DNA from: Nannocystis pusilla
GTDB lineage: Bacteria; Myxococcota_A; Polyangia; Nannocystales; Nannocystaceae
Assembly (NCBI RefSeq): GCF_026626665.1
Contig: NZ_JAPNKE010000002.1
Span: forward strand, 11,614,001-11,678,000
Length of the DNA: 64,000 bases
Direction of reading: 5' to 3'
How positions within the stretch are numbered: position 1 is the stretch's first letter; each line of letters begins with the position of its first letter. This document shows, one piece after another, positions 41,147-50,136 of this stretch. Below the pieces are notes generated by a model. The model saw only the letters and a list, made by a program, of their open reading frames with translations, did not search any database and was not told the origin of the DNA. The position numbers were made by a program, and so were the translations under genes.

Positions 41147-41346
41147 GACCATGACAGCACGTCGAACGAGGGCCGCCGGGATCGACACGGTCCGGAAGTT
41201 TCTCGGCGAATCTCTCAAACTGGGCGCTGCGGGGTGCTACGGGCCAGTTCGGGGCCGAGCTGTGTTCGCCCCCGGCTCGGCGAGCTCGGGGGCGCGCGCG
41301 CCCGAACTTCAGTCCGCGGTGTGGGCCGCGCGGTGCGGCCCGCTGG

Positions 41347-41544
41347 TCACGTGCCCTCGTCCAGCGCGATCGCGGCGCCGGGGCACACGCAGGCCGCCTC
41401 GCGGACGGCGGCGTGCAGCTCGGTCGGGGGGGCAGCGTCGAGCAGGATGACGATGCCGTCGTCCCGCTGGTCGAACACCCGGGGCGCGATCATCACGCAC
41501 TGACCGGCGCCGCAGCACTTGCTCTCGTCAATGAGTACTCGCAT
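41347..41544 (-). CDS. Ferredoxin, single-cluster (3Fe-4S type)
   Basis: A 65-residue protein starting 'MRVLIDESKCCGAGQCVMIAP' and ending with 'CVCPGAAIALDEGT'. The C-x2-G-x2-C...CP pattern is that of small 3Fe-4S/4Fe-4S ferredoxins that feed P450s. It lies just downstream of the P450 gene on the same strand, with 32 bp between, so it is the likely redox partner. The frame is intact. Confidence 0.9.
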   Translation of the reverse strand: MRVLIDESKCCGAGQCVMIAPRVFDQRDDGIVILLDAAPPTELHAAVREAACVCPGAAIALDEGT

Positions 41545-41576
41545 GTTCGTGGCTCCTCTCTGTCGATTCGCGGCGC

Positions 41577-42774
41577 TCACCAGGTGACCGGGAACTCGCG
41601 GATGCCGTAGACGGTGGCGTCGTCCTTGAAGCGCAGCTCGTCGACGGGGACGGCGGGCCGCAGGCCGGGGATCCGCCGGAACAGGGTGTCGATGACGATC
41701 TGCAGCTCGAGGCGGGCGAGGTTCTGGCCGAGGCACTGGTGCGGGCCGAAGCCGAACGCGAGGTGGTTGCGCGAGCCGCGTTCGAGGTCGAGCTCGTCGG
41801 CGTTGCCGAACACGGCCGGATCGCGGTTGGCGGTGTTGGCCAGCAGGAGCACGCCCTCGCCGGCGCCGATGCGCACGCCGCCGAGCTCCACGTCCTCCTG
41901 GCGACGCGGCCGAGCGCGTGCTCGGCGATCGTGAAGTAACGCAGCAGCTCCTCGACCGCCGCCGTCGTCTTCGACGGATCGGCCTGGAGGGCGGCCAGCT
42001 TGTCCGGCTGTTGCAGCAGCACCAGGGTGCTGAGCGAGATCATGTTCGCGGTGGTCTCGTGCCCGGCGAGCAGCAAGAGGAACGCCATCGACACCAGGTC
42101 TTGCAATTGACGGCGCCGCTCTCGCGCTGCTTGGCGATCTGGCGGCCCAGCAGGTCGTCGGTGGGGTTTTCGGCCTTGGCCGCGACCAGGCGGCCCAGAT
42201 ACATCATGAGCTCGCCGACGGCGCGCGCGATCTCCTCGGCCGGGGTCTTCTGATTCACGAGCGCCCCGGAGCGCGTCTGGAAGAACTCGTGATCGGCGTA
42301 GGGCACCCCGAGCAATTCGCAGATCACGAGCGACGGCACCGGCAGCGAGAACGCCTGCACCAGATCGACGGGCTTCGGTCCGGCCAGCATGGCGTCGATG
42401 TGCTGGTCGACGATCTGCTGAATGCGCGACCCGAGCGCTTGAGTCCGCTGGACCGTGAATTCGCCGAGCACCGCGCGCCGCGCCTGCCCGTGCTCGGGCG
42501 GGTCCATCTCGAGCAGCAGCGGCTTGAGGTCGCTCGAGGGCGGAGGCTCGTGGGACAGCGAGGGGAAGCCGGGATCCCGTCGGTTCGAGCTGAACCGCGG
42601 ATCGGACAGGACGGCCCGGATATGCTCGTGCCGGGTCACGGCCCACGCGATCCTGCCATTGGGCAGCTGCACCTTGGCGATGGGCTGCTCCTCGCGCAGC
42701 CGGCGATGCTCCGCAGGCGGCGCATAAGGGCAGGTTCGTTGGATGGGGAGCGGCGAAATGAGCTCGGCTGACAT
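41577..42774 (-). CDS. Cytochrome P450
   Basis: ATG 42774; about 400 residues. Landmarks: 'LEMDPPEHGQARRAVLGEF' (C-helix), I-helix oxygen-activation motif 'AFLLLLAGHETTANMI', K-helix 'EELLRYF' region, and haem loop 'LAFGFGPHQCLGQNLARLEL' with the Cys ligand. Frame changes near 42100 and 41895. It resembles CYP105-like soluble bacterial P450s that hydroxylate terpenoid, steroid or xenobiotic substrates. Cotranscribed with its ferredoxin and divergent from a TetR regulator. Substrate unknown. Confidence 0.93.
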
Positions 42775-42832
42775 GGATCACACCTCGATCGGGCACGTAC
42801 GCGGGAGGCGCCGTCCGCGACCGGCTCAAGCC

Positions 42833-42871
42833 AGCCGATCGGCTAGTGCCCTGCAAGCCGATCGGCCAGTG
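42833..42871. promoter_or_regulatory. Twin palindromic operators between P450 and TetR genes
   Basis: AGCCGATCGGCTAGTG (42833-42848) and AGCCGATCGGCCAGTG (42856-42871) differ by one base and start 23 bp apart. Each contains the palindrome GCCGATCGGC. They lie 48 bp before the TetR start and about 59 bp before the P450 start. Strong candidate for TetR binding sites. Confidence 0.7.
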
Positions 42872-42918
42872 CGGGCCTTGTCGCGCGCGCGGCGATGACC
42901 GAGCATCACGGGAGGCCG

Positions 42919-43541
42919 ATGACCGCCAGCAGCGCCGCCAACGACACCCGATCGCGCCTGCTCGACACCGCGCTGAAGCTGTTCAGCGAGCACGGCGTGG
43001 AGGGCACGTCGCTGCAGATGATCGCCGACGCGCTCGGCGTGACGAAGGCGGCGGTGTACTACTACTTCAAGACGAAGGACGAGATCGCCGAGGCCGTCGC
43101 CGCGCCCACGCTTCACGCGCTCGAGCAGGTCATCGAGGCGGCGCGCACCCGGCCGAGCCGCGGCGCGCAGGTCGATCACGTGCTGCGCGGCTTCGTCGAG
43201 CTCATCATCGGCCAGCGCCTGCTGCTCGGGGTGTACAACAGCGACCCCGGGATGCAGCGAGTGGTGAATCGGACGTTCCAGGAGCCGCGCGGCGAGGACC
43301 TGCGGACCCGAATGCGAGCAGTGCTCGCGGGCGACAATCCCGACCTCGATGACGCGATCACGCTGCACGTGGTGTTCACGGGGCTGGCGATGGCGGGCGG
43401 CGCCCCGAGTACGCGAGCCTCGACGACGATACGCTGCGCCATCACCTCCTCGCCGTCGGTCGGCGCTTGCTCGGTCGCCCGCGCGCGAGGATCGGTAGAG
43501 CGCGGGGGCGCGCTCGCGGGCGCGGCCGCGGCGTCGTATGA
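42919..43541 (+). CDS. TetR family transcriptional regulator
   Basis: ATG 42919 with GGGAGG just upstream (ATG 42895 is an alternative). The N-terminal helix-turn-helix is 'RSRLLDTALKLFSEHGVEGTSLQMIADALGVTKAAVYYYFKTKDEI'. The ligand domain spans ~150 residues. One frame change near 43405 leads to 'EYASLDDDTLRHHLLAVGRRLL' and a stop at 43539-43541. It probably represses itself and the P450-ferredoxin pair through the two palindromes in the shared intergenic region. Confidence 0.92.
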
Positions 43542-43550
43542 ATCATCGCC

Positions 43551-44213
43551 ATGCCGCTCCTTCGCTCGCTCCGCTCCTCGCTCGCCGTCCTGTGCCTGGC
43601 CGCCGGTCTCACCGCGTGCCCCGAACCGGAGGCGAACGACGCGTCGATCGCCGCCGCCCGCGAGCAGGCGGGCGGCGCCGAGGTGACCGTGCGGGGCGCG
43701 TCTCGGTGGCGCCCGGCACGTTCGAGTCCGCGACGTTCGAGCGCGGCTTCGCCATCGCCGACGAGGGCGCAGGCATCTACGTGAAGATGGACGAGGCCGC
43801 GTCGGTGGCGCTCGGCGACGAGGTCGAGGTGACCGGGGTGCTCGGACAGATGGCGAAGCTGCGGGTCGTCGCGGCCGAGCCGTCGGCCGTGGTGTCCCTC
43901 GGCGACAACGCGGCGGTCACCCCGGCGGCGATCGCCACCGGCGAGGTCGACGAGGACGTCGAGGGCCGACTGGTGCGAGTCACTGCCGCGGTGACGCAGA
44001 CGTTCGTCGACGACGCCCTCTACGGCTACAAGCTGTGGGTGGACGACGGCTCGGGAGATTCAGCTGTTCTTCCACGTGTCCGCCGGGTTCGACGCGGCGG
44101 CCCTGATGGCGCTCACCGCCGGCCAGACGCTGGCGGTCTCGGGCCTCGCGTTTCAATACGAGGACACCTACGAGGTCGCCCCGCGCTCGCCGGCGGACCT
44201 GGTGATCCAGTAG
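43551..44213 (+). CDS. Lipoprotein with OB-fold-like domains
   Basis: ATG 43551; signal 'LRSSLAVLCLAAGLTACPEP' with lipobox LTAC. After a frame change near 43690 the mature protein is an all-beta repeat: 'FAIADEGAGIYVKMDEAASVALGDEVEVTGVLGQM' and later 'YKLWVDDGSGEIQLFFHVSAGF' and 'LTAGQTLAVSGLAFQYEDTYEVAPRSPADLVIQ'. This is the OB-fold pattern seen in secreted nuclease-associated domains. Second frame change near 44055. Stop at 44211-44213. Function unknown. Confidence 0.75.
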
Positions 44214-44414
44214 CGAAAGCCCATGAATTCGAGTACACGCGCGACAGGGTCGCGCCGCCTCGAATGTCGCGGCAAGACCGGGCATCCTGCGAGGATGGCT
44301 CGGTTCGGGGGCAGTCGCCGTCCGTCGATTGGCCCTGAGCCCCGAATTCCCCTGGCGCAACGCTGCCGAGCCCGCTTGACACGCCCACGCGAAAAACGCA
44401 CGAAGGGGCTCGTC

Positions 44415-44597
44415 ATGAGAGCACAGGTCGGAGATCGAATCCACGTGCATGCTCTGAATGCGGAGATGATCGGCGAGATCGTCGAAGTCCTCGGCCTCGA
44501 GGACGCGCCGGCGTACCGGGTCAAGTTCCCGAACGGGCACGAGGTGGTGATGACGCCGACCGCGGACACGATCATCGAGCCGAAGCAGGGCGAGTAG
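44415..44597 (+). CDS. DUF1918 domain protein
   Basis: A complete 60-residue protein: 'MRAQVGDRIHVHALNAEMIGEIVEVLG', 'YRVKFPNGHEVVMTPTADTIIEP'. The family is a small SH3-like beta-barrel of unknown function, common in actinobacteria. Intact frame. It overlaps the convergent SRPBCC gene by 26 bp. Confidence 0.9.
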   Translation: MRAQVGDRIHVHALNAEMIGEIVEVLGLEDAPAYRVKFPNGHEVVMTPTADTIIEPKQGE

Positions 44598-45038
44598 CGC
44601 CCAGCAGGGCGGCCAGGCTGCGGCGGCCCTGCTCCATCACGCGGTGGTGGCTGCGGGCCATCGCCCGCTTCACGGGCGGCAGCCGGGCCAGAGCGCGCAG
44701 GACGGGGCGGCCCAGGTCGACCTCCCACAGCATGACGACGCGCGTGCCACCGTCGTGGGCGGTCAGCGTCCAGGTGCCGCGACCGATGAGGTCGCCGTCG
44801 GCGCCGAACTCGAGGCGCCAGGAGGCTCGCGCACCGCGACGTGCTGGACGAACTCGAGGGTGAGGCCGAAGTCGCCGCGTACCCGACAATGGACGACGTC
44901 GCCGGTGTCGTCGAGTTGTCGAGCCTGCTCGAAGCCCGGCCACCAGCGCGGGTACTGCGGTGAATCGGCGAGCGCCGGCCAGACCCTCGCGGGCGGCGCG
45001 GGGACGGTCCAGTCGCTCCGGAGATGAAACGCCGGCAT
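44572..45038 (-). CDS. SRPBCC (START-like) lipid/polyketide-binding family protein
   Basis: ATG 45038. 'FHLRSDWTVPAPPARVWPALADSPQYPRWWPGFEQ' is the family opening, and 'TWTLTAHDGGTRVVMLWEVDLGRPVLRALARLPPVKRAMARSHHRVMEQGRRSLAALL' the C-terminal strands and long helix. One frame change near 44825. About 155 residues. These cup-shaped proteins bind hydrophobic ligands. It is divergent from the FAD enzyme gene, with a gap of about 70 bp. Confidence 0.87.
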
Positions 45039-45106
45039 GATCGGAGGCTAGCAAGACGCGGCCGGTTTGACGGGTGCGGGGGGCGGTGCGAGGCTTGGCG
45101 CCGGTG

Positions 45107-46579
45107 TCCGCGACGCTCGAGTTCGATGTGGTGATCCTCGGCGGCGGCATCGCGGGCTTGACCTGCGCGGTCGGCCTGCTCGACGCCGGCCTGCGCCTCG
45201 CGGTGATCGAGCGCGACGAGTTGCTCGGCGGCGCGCGCGCAGCTGGAAGGACCCGACCACCGGCGATCCGGTGCACGTGGGGCCGCACATCGTCACCGAC
45301 TGCTACCCGAACTTCTTCCGCCTGCTGGGGCGGCTGGGCACGGCGGACCGCGTGGTGTGGGAGCCCGAGTCGCTGCTCTACACCATGTTCGACGGGGCCC
45401 GGGCGATCGAGCTGCGCCGCTCGTCGTTGCCGCCGCCGGTGCAGATGCTGGCGACCCTGCGCGCCGACCCGGAGCTCGGCCTGCTCGACCTGGCCTCGAA
45501 CGCCGCGCCGGCCCGGGTGGCGCTCGGGCTCGACGAGCAGGCGGTGCTCCGGCTCGACGGCCTCGACGGCGCCGCCGCGCTGGACATCCTCGGGGTGCGG
45601 CCGGCCATGCAGCGCCGCTACTGGCAGTTCGCGGCGATGTCGATCCTCAATACGCCGCTGGGGCGCGTCTCGGCGGGGTCGTTGCTCCGCGCCTTTCATC
45701 ACGCGATCACCCGCGACGCGGTGCGGGTCGGCTTCCCCGGCGTCGGCCTGGGCGACCTGTTCGCGCCGGGGGCCCGGGCCGCGATCGAAGCGGCGGGCCA
45801 CCCGGTGTGGACGGGCACGAGCGCGGCGGAGATCCTCGGCGACGAGACGCGAGCGACCGGGGTCCGCCTCGTCGACGGACGGATCTTGCGCGCGCGCCAC
45901 GTGGTCAGCACATTGCCGCCGGGCGACCTCGCGGCCCTGCTGCCCGAATCGTGGCAGGCGCGGGCGGGGCTCGACTCGTTGCGGTGGTTCTCGCCGGTGC
46001 CGTACGTCAGCGTGTATTTGTGGTTCGACCGGCGAATCACCGCCCGGCAGTTCTGGGCCCGCTCCTATCACCCGGACGATCTGAACTGTGACTTTTATGA
46101 TTACGCCAACATCTATCCCGACTGGGGCGCGGCCGTCGCTCGTCGGCAGCAACATCATCGACGCGGGGCGCGTGGCCCACTGGAGCGACGCGGCGATCGT
46201 CGCGCGGACCTGCCACGAATTGATGGAGAACCTGCCGGCGGCGCGGGCGGCGACGCTGCGCCACGCGACGGTGCACCGCATCCCGCTGGCGGTGCAGGCC
46301 CCGCTGCCCGGCTTCGAGGCCCGCAGGCCGGCTGCGCGCAGTCCGGTGGAGGGGCTGCTGCTGGCGGGCGACTGGACGCGCACCGGCCTGCCGTCGTCGA
46401 TGGAGAGCGCGGCGGCGTCGGGCTGGCGCGCGGCCGAGCTGGTGGGTGCCGACACGGCCGCCCGCTGGCGCTGGGCAGCCGCTGCCGCCGCGCGGCCGCC
46501 TGGCGCGGGTGTTGATGGCCGCGTCGCGGGTCGCCCCGTGGCCGCCAGCATGCGCCGGGCGACGGCGCGAAGGGTCTGA
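45107..46579 (+). CDS. FAD-dependent desaturase/dehydroxylase-like enzyme (amine-oxidase fold)
   Basis: GTG 45107 starts 'VSATLEFDVVILGGGIAGLTCAVGLLDAGLRLAVIERDELLGG', a Rossmann dinucleotide fold. Frame change near 45235, then a clean frame 'GPHIVTDCYPNFFRLLGRLGT', 'MQRRYWQFAAMSILNTPLGRVSAGSLLRAF' to about 46110, another change, and 'GLLLAGDWTRTGLPSSMESAAASGWRAAELV', the C-terminal FAD motif. It resembles hydroxysqualene dehydroxylase (HpnE) and carotenoid desaturase enzymes that act on isoprenoids. The Ala-rich tail after 46450 may be beyond the true stop. It lies near a carotenoid oxygenase gene. Confidence 0.85.
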
Positions 46580-46924
46580 TCCTCCGATGGGAGGCAGGCA
46601 GGCCTCTCATGGTCGTTCGCGGCGGCGGATGACCTGGCCCGAAGGTCAGGCTGGGCTCCACGTCGCGTGCGTGCCGCTGGCGATCCGTTCGGGCAGGCGG
46701 ACGCGGGCGATCCACCGCAGCAAGCGGAGTTTCCGCGACGCGTCTCGAAACGTCCTGAGCGCGACGGTCGACGCGCACCGGCCGGCGTCGGCGCGCGGCT
46801 GGCTCCGAGCGAAGGAGGGCCACCGTCACGCCGGAAACGCCTGTGAAACGTGTCGCTCGGCGCTCGCGGCCGGGAAACCGTTGCCGTCCGCTTGTGAGCG
46901 GCCCAGCCTTGGCCACGGCGGGCT
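46580..46924. other. 345-bp gap holding a gene-end relic
   Basis: Contains the left 58-bp repeat (46655-46712, listed separately). Otherwise no gene was seen. Confidence 0.5.
46655..46712 (-). repeat. Left copy of a 58-bp direct repeat (3' end of carotenoid oxygenase)
   Basis: Matches 48512-48569 with two mismatches. On the minus strand it encodes 'RVRLPERIASGTHATW', the extreme C-terminus of carotenoid oxygenase, followed by two residues and a stop. Similarity ends sharply on both sides. Confidence 0.85.
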
Positions 46925-47562
46925 ATGCTCACCGAACTCGTCATCAACGTTTCGCTCCTCGCGGTGACCGCCGCCAGTTCCGCGCCGCCCGGGCTGGCTG
47001 AGTTTTCGGGTAGGGCGCCCACGGCCAACGCTGCCGCCGAGGCTGACGTGGAGACGGTGTTGAAAAGGCTCGAAGTGCCGATCACCCTTCATCATGTCGA
47101 CGCCTTCGTGGAGACCGCGGACGAACTCTACATTCAGGTCGACTATCACATCGCGCTCGGTCACGTGGCCATCGCCACGCGCATAGACCAGGATGGTACC
47201 GGCGTGGCGCGACTGACTCTCGACCAGCGCGTGCTCGCCGAGCAGAAATTCGTAGACGGCAAGTCACCACGGAGAGCACCGCGTTCGGCGCTCTCACCGG
47301 TGAGGACGCGCTTCTCCTGGGCGCAAGCGTCTATCAGGTCTGGGACCACGACGTCGTCATCAAGGCGCTGGCGGAGACGCGAGGGCTCCTTTGCGGTCTC
47401 GCGGCCGGAATCAGCTTCCTGGCGATCTCCGCCGGCGTGATCGCTGGCTGTGGATCGGCGACGTCAGGCTTCGGCACCGCCGCCTGTGTCACTCTGGGCG
47501 GTGGGCTGGGGAAGGAGACCGGAGCCATCGTGCATGACAAATGCCAGAAGGCGCAGAACTAG
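46925..47562 (+). CDS. Exported protein with Gly/Ala-rich, four-Cys hydrophobic C-terminus
   Basis: ATG 46925 gives a hydrophobic N-terminus ('LVINVSLLAVTAASSAPPGLA') fitting a signal peptide. Residues ~30-110 are soluble and beta-rich ('VPITLHHVDAFVETADELYIQVDYHIALGHVAIATRI'). One frame change near 47265 leads to 'ALLLGASVYQVWDHDVVIKALAETRG' and a C-terminal ~55 residues that are hydrophobic, Gly/Ala-rich and hold four Cys (in LLCGL, AGCGS, AACVT, DKCQ). This layout recalls precursors of large Cys-containing bacteriocins such as the halocin C8 type; that is a guess from architecture only. Codon use is less GC-biased than in the neighbours. Confidence 0.6.
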
Positions 47563-47576
47563 CCAAGACGGGGCCC

Positions 47577-48216
47577 ATGTCTGCGCTCCAGGTCTACACG
47601 CCGCTCCCCCAGCCTTGGGGCTGGTTGCCGACGGACCACTCCTGGCCCGGGCATTTCTGACACCCATCGCGCTCATTTTCTGGTTGCCCTTCGTCGGCTT
47701 CTTCTTTCCGCTCACGCTGCATTTCAACGTGGCTGTGGCGAGACTGCGCTGGGCTTCTACCTCTACTATCAACTTTGGGGGGCTCGTGGAGCGGCTTGCC
47801 CGAGGCGCCTCGCGCAGCGACGACGCATGCTGGTTGCTGATGCGGATAGAGAGTCCTCATCGACGGAAGAAGTGCCTGCACCCGTCTCTCGATTGAGCGG
47901 GCTCGATGACTACGAGCACTTCATGACCCGGTGGTTCGGAAGATACGACCGCCTGGTACATCACGTCTTCCATCTCGCGTTCCTTGTCTTCATGTTCTAC
48001 CCAGGCTGGTGGACGAAGGCCCTCGGCGTCCTGTGGATCCTCGGCTTTACCAAGCTCGTCCGCGCATCCGCTCGGCGCCAGACTGCGGCGCGAGCACTTG
48101 ACGCTCCCCAAGGTGGCGCTGAGGCGCGACGGCACCGCCTCGAAGGGCGACCAGCCGCCGCGCCGGAGCTTGGCCTGCACGGAAGAACCGGCGCGTGGCC
48201 GCCCGCTAGCGAGTAG
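47577..48216 (+). CDS. Membrane protein downstream of the four-Cys protein
   Basis: ATG 47577 starts 'MSALQVYTPLPQPWGWLPTDHSW'. After a frame change near 47655 there is a strong membrane helix ('PIALIFWLPFVGFFFPLTLHFNVAVARL'), then, after another change near 47750, a polar stretch and a second hydrophobic hairpin ('VHHVFHLAFLVFMFYPGWWTKALGVLWILGF'). The C-terminal tail is unclear; stops at 48216 or 48277 depend on frame. It could be two short genes. Position suggests an immunity or export partner of the preceding protein; inferred. Confidence 0.5.
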
Positions 48217-48502
48217 CCGCGGTGGTGCCAGCGCGAGATGGGCGGGGATTTCCCCGCTTGGATCCCGCGTCACGTGAATGACGGCGGTGAAAAGCGCTGC
48301 TCCGCACGAGGTCCCCGTATCCGGGCCGGGTGAAGTTGACGAATGTCCTCACCCGTCCGTGCGCTGTAGCGCTCCGCGACCATCGCCCCGGCGACGACGA
48401 GGTCGTCATGGATTGTCATCGCACGCTCTCATCTCGTTGTTGTCCGTTGGATGACGTGTAGATGGCGCGAGCAGACGCGAGCCGGCTGCGGCGCGCGGCG
48501 AA

Positions 48503-49948
48503 TCAATCCGAGCTCCACGTCGCGTGGGTGCCGCTGGCGATCCGCTCGGGCAGGCGGACGCGGGCGATCGGGCCGGCGGCGAGGTCGTGGGCGGCGAAGA
48601 TCTGGCACTCCGAGAGGTCGTGGACGGTGTCGCTGACGAAGGTGACGACCCAGGCGTCGCCCTCGCCGGCGCCGCCGGGGCGCGGACGACCGCGACCTCG
48701 CTGGCGTAGACGCCGTCGTCGAAGCCGAAGTGGCGCTCGTGGCCGGTGCCGAGGTCGGTGTGCAGGATGCCGTCGAACAAAACCACCCGGCTTGCCGGTC
48801 ATCGACCACAGTGGCGGTTGCGCACGCCGGCGACGCGCGGGTCGATGGTCGGGAACTCGGTGAGGGTCGGCGAGAGGTCCTCTTCGCGGCAGGCGCCGGT
48901 GGCAGGTTCATCCGCCAGCGGCGCAAGGACGGCCGCAGGCTGGCGAGGTCGACCTGGCGCATGAGCCAGGCGTACTCGCCGTGCAGTCGAGCTGCGGGCG
49001 CGGCATCGGGTCGCGCTGGGCGTAGCCGTCGAGCACGAGCTCGTCGCCGTCCTCGAAGGCGTTGGTGAAGTGGAGGACGTAGGTCGCGGCGGCCTCGAAC
49101 CACCGCACCTCGTCGGTCCGGCGCGCCGCGGCAGGACGGCGAAGCGCGAGGGCATGGCGGGGTCCCAGCGCGGGCGGTGGATCCCGCGGGCCAGCAGCGC
49201 GGGGTCCCAGAAGATCGGGAAGTCATTGAAGACGACGAAGCGCTCCGACATCGCCATGTCGTGCGGCAGGCGCGGGCCGGGCAGCGGGATCGCCACGTCG
49301 TGGACGCGCTCGCCGCGGGCGTCGACGACGCCGTAATGCAGGTAGGGCGCGGCCTTGCCGTAGCGGAAGTAGTGCAGCTCGCCGGTGCGCGCGCAGACCT
49401 TCGGGTGCGCCGAGATGCCGGTGTCCTGCGGGACCCACGGCTCGGGGCCGAGCGACTCCATGGTGTCGGCGTCGAAGGCGTAGGCGTCGCCGCACTGGTA
49501 ATGCGTCGAGAGGACGCGGCCGCGGTGGACGACCACGTCGGTGCTCGAGGCGTCCTTCATGCCGCCGCGCGCCCCAGCCGGGGTGCCGCGACAGGCGCGG
49601 GTCCTCGGCGATGCCGGCGTACTGCGGGCCGCCGGCCGCGAGCTCCTGGGCGAGGGCGCGGGTCGGGACGAAGCGGTTGCGGTAGCGGGCGCGGCCGCCG
49701 GCGAAGCGGATGGCGTGCAACATGCCGTCGCCGTCGAACGGGTGGTAGCGCTCGAACGCAGGGACCAGCGGGTTCTCGGTGTTGCGCACGTAGAGGCCGG
49801 CGAGGTCGTCCGGGATGGCGCCGGCGACGACGTCGAGGTCGTCGGCGTCCCACTCGTTCAACTGGGGCCGCCAGGCGCCGCTGCGGTAAGGGTGCGCGTC
49901 GGCCTCCGGGAGGAGCGAGGTCCAGGTGCGGTGGATCGTGGCTTTCAT
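48503..49948 (-). CDS. Carotenoid oxygenase (RPE65/CCD family)
   Basis: ATG 49948. About 470 residues after joining five frames. Family landmarks: 'AGAIPDDLAGLYVRNTENPL', 'HPFDGDGMLHAIRFAGG', 'ISAHPKVCARTGELHYFRYG' (iron His), 'LPHDMAMSERFVVFNDFPIFWD' (iron His), and the end 'PERIASGTHATWSSD' with the last iron-ligand His. It cleaves carotenoids or related polyenes/stilbenes with Fe(II) and oxygen. The 3' end of this gene is the source of the 58-bp repeat at 46655. Frame changes near 49570, 49130, 48985, 48785 and 48680. Confidence 0.9.
48512..48569 (-). repeat. Right copy of the 58-bp direct repeat
   Basis: Lies within the intact carotenoid oxygenase gene, covering its last codons. Two mismatches to 46655-46712. 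The two copies are about 1.86 kb apart and in the same orientation. Confidence 0.85.
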
Positions 49949-50136
49949 GCGGCGTCACCGACATGATGCGCCGCGAGCCGCGAGTCCGGGAAGCCCCCTC
50001 GTCGCGCGTGCGCTCGCCGCGGCGCGCGGCTGTGTTCGCGCGCCCCCGGAGGTTTGCTCGGTGGACCGCGTCGTCGCATGCGCACCTCGGACGGCTCGCG
50101 GTGCAGCCGGCGGAGCGAGGCGTCGCCAGCCGCAGC

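Noticed and set aside
46655..46712. Left 58-bp repeat as a separate small gene
   Set aside because: It encodes only the last ~18 codons of a carotenoid oxygenase with no start or upstream homology.
44572..47085. An 837-residue minus-strand frame opposite the FAD enzyme
   Set aside because: It is Arg/Pro/Ala-rich and antisense to clear FAD motifs. Only its last ~85 residues (end of the SRPBCC protein) are real.
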